In this document: one piece after another, positions 1-4,094 of the stretch
Layout: every line of letters starts with the position of its first letter
Numbering within the stretch: the first letter of the stretch is position 1
Assembly: GCA_030620895.1 (NCBI GenBank)
Contig: JAUXIU010000089.1
Span: forward strand, 1 to 5,091
Direction: 5' to 3'
DNA from: Deltaproteobacteria bacterium
GTDB taxonomy: Bacteria > Desulfobacterota > GWC2-55-46 > S146-70 > JAUXIU01
DNA: 5,091 bases
Position numbers and translations under genes: made by a program
The notes under the pieces: generated by a model
What the model saw: only the letters and a program-made list of their open reading frames with translations
What the model was told of the DNA's origin: nothing
The model's database searches: none

Positions 1-15
1 AGGAGGGAGTTTGAA

Positions 16-216
16 GTGAAGGTGTTCGATAAACCATGGAGCATTGTAAAGAAGGAGGCCCATAACAGGAGTTGCTACCTCCTCCTTCTGAGACTGAAAG
101 AGGATACTGTCATTGATATCGGAAGGTTAGGAAAGATTCATTTCAAGAGCGGTTACTATACTTACGTAGGTTCGGCGAGAAAGAACCTTTCACTAACCTC
201 TACCTTCCCTCTATGA
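16..216 (+). pseudogene. Truncated DUF123 (GIY-YIG-like, Uri-type nuclease) gene
   Basis: The reading frame opens with GTG at 16, eight bases after a strong AGGAGGG ribosome binding site (1-7), and gives only 66 residues. Residues 20-58 match the start of the DUF123/COG1833 family: a hydrophobic YLLLLRL strand, then IGRLGKIHF, then the GYYTYVGSA core (residues 46-54), which corresponds to the GIY-YIG-type motif. Family members as I know them are roughly twice this long and continue with a basic stretch after GSA..NLS. Here the frame changes to an unrelated SLTSTFPL tail and stops. The DNA beyond about 217 codes for the phosphatase on the other strand, so no downstream frame can restore the missing half. 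I read this as a remnant made by deletion and probably without nuclease function. The family's exact biochemical role is not well defined. The good start signals suggest that it was functional until recently. Confidence 0.72.
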
Positions 217-794
217 TTTAATAGTGAGAGACCGATTTTGTCAGCATCAAAGTCCAATACAGAGAGGGAAGCGTTATCTATAATGAGCTTCCTGAAGGCA
301 TTAAGATCCATCTTGAGATAGTAAGCAAGAACAGCCCTTATGACATCACAGTGGGAGACAACCGTTATAATCCCCTCACCACAATCTTTGACCATTTTGT
401 CGAGTGCATCTACCGCCCTTTTCTGGACATCTACTATCCTTTCTATCTCCGGGTGGAAGAAATCCTTGGGGAACTGCCGGAATTGTTTATACTCTTTGGT
501 AACTATCAGCTCTTTAAAGGGCCGTCCTTCCCATGGGCCAAAGGCTACCTCTATAAACCCTTCTTCTTTAATAACATCAAGACTATGGGGGCGGGCTATG
601 ATTTCAGAGGTCTCCATCGTCCTCTTGAGGGGGCTTGAATAGAGGGCAGAGATGGAAAAACTCGCTAACTCCCTGGAGAGGGATTCGGCCTGCCTTCTAC
701 CCATATCGTTCAGGGGAGTTTCCTTCCACCCCATGAGCCTCTTTTCTCTATTCCAGTCTGTCTCTCCGTGTCTAATAAAAAAGATCCTGACCAT
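162..794 (-). CDS. Histidine phosphatase family protein (phosphoglycerate mutase-like)
   Basis: This 210-residue cytoplasmic protein belongs to histidine phosphatase branch 1 (His_Phos_1; GpmB/CobC-like). The phosphate-accepting histidine lies in the N-terminal FFIRHGETDWN motif (R8, H9, G10). R58 in SSPLKRTMET, E82 in IEVAFGPWEG and H148 in VVSHCDVIRAV complete the usual catalytic pocket. Most relatives have SHGG where this protein has SHCD, a small departure. The substrate cannot be told from sequence: alpha-ribazole-5'-phosphate, phosphoserine and other small phosphates are all possible, and no cobalamin genes are nearby. The ATG at 794 follows an AAAGGAGA ribosome binding site (about 799-806), which supports this start. 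The body resembles the family up to about residue 193 (LSLLN). The last 17 or so residues are unusual, and the final FFLAEPT is encoded by the antisense of the DUF123 remnant, so the natural C-terminus was probably replaced. All catalytic residues lie before that point, so activity is likely kept. Confidence 0.9.
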   Translation of the reverse strand: MVRIFFIRHGETDWNREKRLMGWKETPLNDMGRRQAESLSRELASFSISALYSSPLKRTMETSEIIARPHSLDVIKEEGFIEVAFGPWEGRPFKELIVTKEYKQFRQFPKDFFHPEIERIVDVQKRAVDALDKMVKDCGEGIITVVSHCDVIRAVLAYYLKMDLNAFRKLIIDNASLSVLDFDADKIGLSLLNHRGKVEVSERFFLAEPT

Positions 795-855
795 ATATCT
801 CCTTTTCGCCGGGTGCTATAGGTTATGGAAACAGTATAGAAGACAAACCATTCAG

Positions 856-884
856 ATTATAGTAGGAAGGGGGGTGTTTTTCCA
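856..884 (-). promoter_or_regulatory. Candidate sigma-70 promoter for the histidine phosphatase gene
   Basis: On the minus strand there is a perfect TATAAT (856-861), with TGGAAA (879-884, four of six matches to TTGACA) upstream at a 17-base spacing. Transcription would start near 849, leaving a leader of about 55 bases before the ATG at 794. The location just upstream of the gene supports it. It is a pattern match only. Confidence 0.42.
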
Positions 885-890
885 TAAATA

Positions 891-927
891 GTCAAGATAC
901 CCCGCCCACAGGGTGGGGCATCTTGAC
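891..927. repeat. GC-rich hairpin 1 of a pair (REP-like intergenic element)
   Basis: This is a near-perfect inverted repeat. The outer arms GTCAAGAT (891-898) and ATCTTGAC (920-927) are fully complementary. They enclose an A/C mismatch, a CCCC-GGGG stem, a G-T wobble, a CCC-GGG stem and an ACA loop (908-910). No T-run follows on either strand, so it does not look like an intrinsic terminator. The CCCCGCC...GG-GGGG core resembles hairpins of REP or IS200/IS605-related elements, but no transposase is present and the family is not identified. Confidence 0.75.
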
Positions 928-951
928 AGCAAGGAAGTTTCCATTACATTA

Positions 952-993
952 GCACGCCTTGACCTCGCCTACAAGGCGGGGCTTACGGCGTGC
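952..993. repeat. GC-rich hairpin 2 of a pair (REP-like intergenic element)
   Basis: The outer arms GCACGCC (952-958) and GGCGTGC (987-993) are perfectly complementary. The inner stem CCTCGCCT (963-970) pairs with AGGCGGGG (974-981) with one G-T wobble, and the loop is ACA (971-973), the same as in hairpin 1. An unpaired TTGA/CTTAC internal loop separates the two stems. It lies 24 bases after hairpin 1 in the same orientation. There is no terminator-like T-run. Confidence 0.75.
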
Positions 994-1044
994 ATCCTGT
1001 TCAGAAAAAAATAAAACCACTTTTTGTGTGGTAGCTTACTGTTT

Positions 1045-1074
1045 TTGACCTCCCCTATATATTATGATTTTAAT
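1045..1074 (+). promoter_or_regulatory. Candidate sigma-70 promoter for the DUF3179 gene
   Basis: TTGACC (1045-1050, five of six matches) is followed after 18 bases by TTTAAT (1069-1074, five of six). Transcription would start near 1081, exactly where the inverted-repeat leader begins, giving an untranslated leader of about 90 bases. Another A/T-rich hexamer in this stretch could serve as the -10 instead, so only the region is supported. Confidence 0.35.
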
Positions 1075-1080
1075 GTTACC

Positions 1081-1154
1081 ATTGTAAAAACACCTGGAAA
1101 CTGATTTTAATCGGTGTAATTATTGTTTTTACACTTTTTGCAGTAAAAACAATA
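1081..1154 (+). promoter_or_regulatory. Leader with competing inverted repeats upstream of the DUF3179 gene
   Basis: Three copies of one octamer occur: GTAAAAAC at 1084-1091 and 1143-1150, and its complement GTTTTTAC at 1125-1132. The middle copy forms a perfect 12-bp inverted repeat with the last (TATTGTTTTTAC 1121-1132, GTAAAAACAATA 1143-1154, 10-base loop). It could instead pair with the first copy, in which case ACACC (1090-1094) and GGTGT (1113-1117) could also form a short stem. The 12-bp hairpin ends eight bases before the AGGAG ribosome binding site (1162-1166). It may be an RNA switch or attenuator-like leader, or a DNA operator for an unknown regulator. No known riboswitch class is recognised. 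Confidence 0.45.
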
Positions 1155-1171
1155 TTATTATAGGAGAAAGA

Positions 1172-2278
1172 ATGAATTATAAAATTATTACAATATTAGG
1201 TGCTCTTGTCATTTTCCTTTTTGGCCTCGCCGTTGTCTTGAGCGGTGGATGGGACAACCTCAAACTAAGATCCGTTCCCTACCGGTCTTATTTTACCGTT
1301 AAGAACAATCCCCTCCTGCAAGGAAGGGATGCAGACCTTACCATGACCTCCAAAGGGGAAAAAAAGACTCCTCGCATAGAGCTGTCAGAGCTCCTCCCCG
1401 GTGGCCCGCCGAAGGATGGCATACCAGCTCTCGATAATCTACAGTTTGATAGAAAGGATACAACGCCATTTTCAAAGGATGAACTCATACTCGGGGTTGT
1501 ACTGAACGGTGAGGCGAAGGCCTATCCCTACGGTATCCTCAACTGGCATGAGATCGTGAATGATACCGTTGGCGGTGTTGATGTTACTATCACCTATTGC
1601 CCTCTCTGCGATACAGGAATCACCTTTGAGAGAGTTGTAAACGGGAGGGTAACTACCTTTGGAGTCTCCGGCAAACTCTATCAGAGCTGTCTTGTTATGT
1701 ACGACAGGCTCACCGACTCCCTCTGGAGTCAGCCATGGGGTCTCGGTATCCTTGGAGAAGAGACGAATACCGTCCTCAGGCGTTTTCCAACCTACAAGAC
1801 AACCCTCGGCAGCTGGCTCAAACAGTACCCCGAAAGCAGGATACTCTCTGCCGATACGGGTTATTCCAGGGACTACCTCCGCTATCCATATGGCACGTAC
1901 TATACCGATAGTTCCCTCATCTTTCCGACAAGGAACTCCCGGATGGTCGGGGGTCATATCAAGGAAATCTTATACATTATCTGGGAAGGGGATGATAAGG
2001 CTCTCTTTAATCGGTTTAGCGGTAAGAGTCTTGCCTTCTCTTTTGAAGATGTAAAAAAGGAGAGTCTCATCAGCAGACCCTTTGGCAACAACTATGCGCT
2101 GGCATTCTTCGACCAAAGGATCTCAGCAGTAAGGGTCTTCGAAACCCCTAAGGCTGTGAGGGAAGTGAAGGGTGAAATGGTCGTCTTCACCGATGGGGGG
2201 GAGATGGGTCTTTCTCATCTGAAAGAGATCCCCACTACGGCGAGCTTTGCCTTTGTCTACCCTGCTTTCTTTAGATAG
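1172..2278 (+). CDS. DUF3179 domain-containing protein, membrane-anchored
   Basis: A 368-residue protein that starts at an ATG five bases after AGGAG. Residues 5-23 form one hydrophobic segment after a single lysine, with no lipobox cysteine, so a signal anchor with the rest outside the cytoplasm is likely. The body is the DUF3179 family (PF11376). Its hallmarks are ILNWHEIVND (122-131, with H126), ITYCPLCDTG (140-149, with C143 and C146), FGVSGKLYQS (163-172), MYDRLTDSLWSQ (176-187) and SRDYLRYPYGTYY (232-244). The end, FAFVYPAFFR, looks like the family's closing F-W-F-A-W-x-A-F motif but stops right after it. The family has no established function. The invariant CPLC pair and H126 suggest a metal or redox site, which is an inference. 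It stands alone, divergent from the phosphatase and convergent with the acyltransferase, and its leader carries inverted repeats that may regulate it. Confidence 0.93.
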   Translation: MNYKIITILGALVIFLFGLAVVLSGGWDNLKLRSVPYRSYFTVKNNPLLQGRDADLTMTSKGEKKTPRIELSELLPGGPPKDGIPALDNLQFDRKDTTPFSKDELILGVVLNGEAKAYPYGILNWHEIVNDTVGGVDVTITYCPLCDTGITFERVVNGRVTTFGVSGKLYQSCLVMYDRLTDSLWSQPWGLGILGEETNTVLRRFPTYKTTLGSWLKQYPESRILSADTGYSRDYLRYPYGTYYTDSSLIFPTRNSRMVGGHIKEILYIIWEGDDKALFNRFSGKSLAFSFEDVKKESLISRPFGNNYALAFFDQRISAVRVFETPKAVREVKGEMVVFTDGGEMGLSHLKEIPTTASFAFVYPAFFR

Positions 2279-2338
2279 GATATCGAGAGACCACCCGACC
2301 AAATGGAGGAAAAGATAATTCATACACACCTTCACCCA

Positions 2339-3010
2339 TCATGCAAAATAATTATCAGCCTTCTCTGTAAGCTCGTTCAGGATATTCTCCAGTAAAACCC
2401 TCTTCTCCTCGAGCCCCTCATCTGTAGAGTCTTCAGGTACTATTATGGGTTCACCACACATAAACACACCCCTTGCAAATGGATATGGAATGATGAAGGC
2501 GTCCCAGCTCCCGAATGTTTTTTTTTTTGATGCACCGAAGGTCATGGGAATTATGGGAAGCCCTGTAGCCTTGGCGATATTGATAATGCCCGTCTGCGCC
2601 TTAAACCTGGGACCCTTCGGGCCGTCGGGAGTTATCGCGATATCCCTGCCATCCTTGACAGCCCTTAAGAGTCTTTTTACACCACCAAGCCAGCCCCTGG
2701 TAGTGGAACCCCTCACAGAATCTATCCCTACCCCCTTCATCGTCCTCGCGACCAACTCCCCATCCCTGTGCTGGCTTACAAGAACGCTTATACCTCTTCC
2801 TTTGTATATAAGGGGCATCAGCAGCAGCCTTCCGTGCCAGAATGCAAGTATAACATTCTTACCATCCCTCCACATAGACCATACCCTGTCATAGCTTACA
2901 AAATCTATCTTCATGGTCAGGGAAAGTAGTCTTATTATCTGGCGGGCGATAAATGGGATTACTCTGATTGTCAATCTATCGAAAAAGGTCTTCATAATCG
3001 TTTTGCGCAT
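2339..3010 (-). CDS. DUF374 lysophospholipid acyltransferase-like protein
   Basis: A 223-residue protein of the DUF374 family (PF04028, COG2121), related to the lysophospholipid acyltransferases and expected at the inner membrane in lipid A or phospholipid metabolism. Conserved blocks in order are FWHGRLLLMP (57-66), SQHRDGE (79-85), RGSTTRGW (100-107) and ITPDGPKGPR (126-135), followed by GIINIAKATGLPIIP. The length is normal for the family, and the substrate is not known from sequence. Such genes often lie beside msbA and Kdo transferase genes, and here msbA is upstream on the same strand about 1.1 kb away. The ATG at 3010 was chosen as the first in frame. A second ATG at 2995 is equally possible, and neither has a recognisable ribosome binding site. 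Residues 161-165 (SKKKT) are encoded by a run of eleven A on the coding strand (2518-2528), a slippage-prone tract, although the frame is intact here. Confidence 0.92.
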   Translation of the reverse strand: MRKTIMKTFFDRLTIRVIPFIARQIIRLLSLTMKIDFVSYDRVWSMWRDGKNVILAFWHGRLLLMPLIYKGRGISVLVSQHRDGELVARTMKGVGIDSVRGSTTRGWLGGVKRLLRAVKDGRDIAITPDGPKGPRFKAQTGIINIAKATGLPIIPMTFGASKKKTFGSWDAFIIPYPFARGVFMCGEPIIVPEDSTDEGLEEKRVLLENILNELTEKADNYFA

Positions 3011-3024
3011 GGCGCACCAGAAAA

Positions 3025-3066
3025 GATTCGTTAATCGTGTATCGTGTATCGAATCACGAACAACGG
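3025..3066. repeat. Heptad repeat array, copy 1 (six 7-bp units)
   Basis: Six contiguous 7-bp units can be read: GATTCGT, TAATCGT, GTATCGT, GTATCGA, ATCACGA, ACAACGG. Every unit has CG at positions 5-6. Units left of the central TCGA (3049-3052) and units right of it resemble each other on opposite strands, so the array is an imperfect palindrome. Its first 27 bases (3025-3051) are identical to the start of copy 2. It lies directly upstream of the acyltransferase start, where a ribosome binding site and native leader would be expected. Confidence 0.8.
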
Positions 3067-3092
3067 TTTTTTATTTGTCAATATTCAATCAT

Positions 3093-3155
3093 GATTCGTT
3101 AATCGTGTATCGTGTATCGTGAATCGAATCACAAAACACGAATCACGCACGACGG
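3093..3155. repeat. Heptad repeat array, copy 2 (nine 7-bp units)
   Basis: Nine contiguous 7-bp units: GATTCGT, TAATCGT, GTATCGT, GTATCGT, GAATCGA, ATCACAA, AACACGA, ATCACGC, ACGACGG. Eight of nine have CG at positions 5-6 (ATCACAA is the exception). Compared with copy 1 it is longer by exactly three units (21 bp). Both copies end in ACGG followed by a run of T. The centre is TCGA (3124-3127), with the flanking heptads partly complementary. A 26-base spacer separates the copies. Confidence 0.8.
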
Positions 3156-3217
3156 TTTTTCACGTTGGCGGGAAAATTATACTAAAGAAAAAACATTTAG
3201 CAAGCATAATCGCAACC

Positions 3218-3241
3218 TAAATGGGAAGTGTCCCCCATTTA
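3218..3241. repeat. Short hairpin with a GTGTCCC motif downstream of the antitoxin gene
   Basis: TAAATGGG (3218-3225) pairs perfectly with CCCATTTA (3234-3241) around an eight-base loop. The internal GGGAAGTGTCCC recalls the GGGGACTGTCCC elements at 3990-4066 on the far side of the toxin-antitoxin pair, so both may belong to one REP-like family. There is no T-run after the stem on the minus strand, so a terminator role for the toxin-antitoxin transcript is weak. Confidence 0.5.
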
Positions 3242-3270
3242 TAGATCCGCTGGATTTTCTTGTTGGGTAT

Positions 3271-3549
3271 TCATCGATCAATTGATACTTTCCCTTCATT
3301 GTATTTATGAATCAGCATTGAGATAAGGGATTGATACGGAATGCCCTCTTCAATAGCTTTCGCCCGAATTTTTTTTAAATCTCGTTCAGTCATTCGTATA
3401 TTGATTCGCCTTTGTTTGTTCAGGCTATAGCGGGCATATTCTTCGTATTGCTTTTTTTCTTTTTTAGTGAGGTCTGAAACCCATTCTTCCTTTTCAAGTG
3501 ATTTTACCAATTTCCTCTCGTCTTTATCCAAATACGCTGCATTTTTCAT
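3271..3549 (-). CDS. CopG-type antitoxin of a BrnT-like toxin-antitoxin pair
   Basis: A 92-residue, strongly charged protein. The N-terminal half (residues 8-45) is rich in Lys and Glu, with EEWVSDLTKKEKKQYEEYAR, and is a likely toxin-binding region. The C-terminal part, RRINIRMTERDLKKIRAKA (47-65) then EEGIPYQSLISMLIHKY (67-83), has the strand-helix-helix pattern of ribbon-helix-helix DNA-binding antitoxins (CopG_antitoxin type). It should neutralise the toxin and repress the shared promoter. Its ATG overlaps the toxin stop codon as ATGA, and it has a strong AGGAGA ribosome binding site (3556-3561, six bases of spacing), which would favour antitoxin production. The toxin-first order is the one known for BrnT/BrnA pairs. 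The assignment rests on motif recognition. Confidence 0.85.
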   Translation of the reverse strand: MKNAAYLDKDERKLVKSLEKEEWVSDLTKKEKKQYEEYARYSLNKQRRINIRMTERDLKKIRAKAIEEGIPYQSLISMLIHKYNEGKVSIDR

Positions 3550-3824
3550 TTTTTATCTCCTAAATACTTTTTTGTTGCTTTGCTGTTCGGTATTATTGTT
3601 TTCAAAAATATTTTATCGTCATCCTCTACATATGGTACAGAATAGATATAATCTTCTATTCTTACCAAAAAAACTTTCTGATTCGGATATTTTGCCGGGT
3701 TCGAATGTTTAACTCGGTCAACCAGATCACCTAATGCTATTGCCAGTTCAACCTGTTCAAACGACACTCCTCGCGCTTTTTTAAGAAGCTCGTTCTTCTC
3801 ATCATCCCAATCAAAATATTTCAT
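3546..3824 (-). CDS. brnT: BrnT-family-like toxin (predicted ribonuclease)
   Basis: A 92-residue protein that starts MKYFDWDDEKNELLKKARGVSFEQVELAI, the typical BrnT (DUF497, PF04365) opening: F-x-W-D-x-x-K, then a helix, then G-V-S-F-E. It continues with a strand pair around KVFLVRIEDYIYSVPYVED (50-68) and ends in FLKTIIPNSKATKKYL (73-88). BrnT toxins are RelE-fold ribonucleases that inhibit translation. This one belongs to a divergent branch, since the usual R-I-I-S-A-R-x-A ending is replaced by K-T-I-I-P-x-x-K-A. Catalytic residues therefore cannot be assigned with certainty. The ATG at 3824 has only a weak Shine-Dalgarno (TAGG near 3834-3837), in contrast to the strong one of the antitoxin. 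A consensus promoter lies 28 bases or more upstream. The gene is visibly richer in A+T than the flanking envelope genes, which suggests acquisition. Confidence 0.82.
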   Translation of the reverse strand: MKYFDWDDEKNELLKKARGVSFEQVELAIALGDLVDRVKHSNPAKYPNQKVFLVRIEDYIYSVPYVEDDDKIFLKTIIPNSKATKKYLGDKK

Positions 3825-3851
3825 GAACGTGTGCCTATTGTATTCTTTTAT

Positions 3852-3880
3852 ATAGTACCAATGATTTCTATTTCTGTCAA
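3852..3880 (-). promoter_or_regulatory. Promoter of the toxin-antitoxin operon
   Basis: On the minus strand a perfect TTGACA (3875-3880) is followed after exactly 17 bases by TACTAT (3852-3857, four of six matches to TATAAT), with TATATAA overlapping just downstream as an alternative -10. The predicted start near 3845 gives a short leader of about 20 bases before the toxin ATG. Confidence 0.6.
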
Positions 3881-3886
3881 ATCATT
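3860..3886. promoter_or_regulatory. Candidate operator (8-bp inverted repeat) of the toxin-antitoxin operon
   Basis: AATGATTT (3860-3867) and AAATCATT (3879-3886) are perfect inverted repeats 11 bases apart. One arm overlaps the -35 hexamer and the other lies in the promoter spacer. The arm centres are about 19 bases apart, close to two helical turns. This is where a ribbon-helix-helix antitoxin, alone or with the toxin, would be expected to bind and autorepress. The binding protein is inferred. Confidence 0.5.
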
Positions 3887-3920
3887 TTTATTTGTCGCGG
3901 TAACAACCAAAATTAAGGAG

Positions 3921-3942
3921 AATAGAGGGGAAAAATAGAGGG
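3921..3942. repeat. Short direct repeat AATAGAGGG
   Basis: AATAGAGGG occurs at 3921-3929 and again at 3934-3942, and the second copy runs into GGGACAC. The latter matches the complement of GTGTCCC in the hairpin at 3218-3241. It may be a degenerate edge of the repeat element that follows. The meaning is uncertain. Confidence 0.3.
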
Positions 3943-3989
3943 ACACTGATGCGGTTTTCAATTCAGAAAGTAGCAATTTTGTGCAAGAA

Positions 3990-4066
3990 GGGGACTGTCC
4001 CAGATTTACGGACTGAGCAGGGCGAAGTCGTCGGGGTACCCACGTAAGTGGGTCGGGGACTGTCCC
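3990..4066. repeat. REP-like element with two GGGGACTGTCCC copies
   Basis: GGGGACTGTCCC occurs at 3990-4001 and identically at 4055-4066. Each is a palindrome GGGAC-T-GTCCC around a central T. Between them lies a perfect 6-bp hairpin, ACCCAC (4038-4043) and GTGGGT (4048-4053), capped by GTAA, a GNRA-type tetraloop if transcribed. A weak GACT/AGTC pair (4011-4014 and 4026-4029) is also present. This layout resembles small non-coding elements spread by REP-associated transposases, but none is encoded here and the family is not identified. The element begins 29 bases from the msbA stop codon. Confidence 0.6.
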
Positions 4067-4094
4067 TGGCAAAAGGGCACTTTCCGGATGAAAA

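Noticed and set aside
340..642. Overlapping plus-strand frames opposite the histidine phosphatase
   Set aside because: The minus-strand frame has the full RHG phosphatase signature, and the plus-strand products are low-complexity Ser/Pro/Leu shadows.
891..993. Intrinsic terminators or a CRISPR-like array
   Set aside because: No T-run follows either stem on either strand, and only two non-identical units exist. The sequence fits hairpin elements, not a terminator or repeat-spacer array.
1016..1032. Small ACCAC/GTGGT hairpin
   Set aside because: A five-bp stem is present, but it is short enough to be chance and shows no linked signal.
1472..1957. Minus-strand 161-codon frame inside the DUF3179 gene
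   Set aside because: It is a shadow of the strongly conserved DUF3179 frame, with no family motifs of its own and no separate ribosome binding site evident.
2445..2894. Plus-strand 149-codon frame opposite the acyltransferase
   Set aside because: It is an antisense shadow. The minus strand carries all the DUF374 motifs in one frame.
3025..3155. CRISPR array or plasmid-type iteron origin
   Set aside because: Units are 7 bp without spacers, and the two copies are separated by a single spacer. No cas or replication initiator gene is present.
3848..4072. Minus-strand reading frame of 74 codons between the toxin gene and msbA
   Set aside because: It lies across the GGGGACTGTCCC repeat element, the GTAA hairpin and the toxin-antitoxin promoter. 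Its product (with GTVPDP-type segments) is what the repeat happens to encode, and it resembles no protein family.
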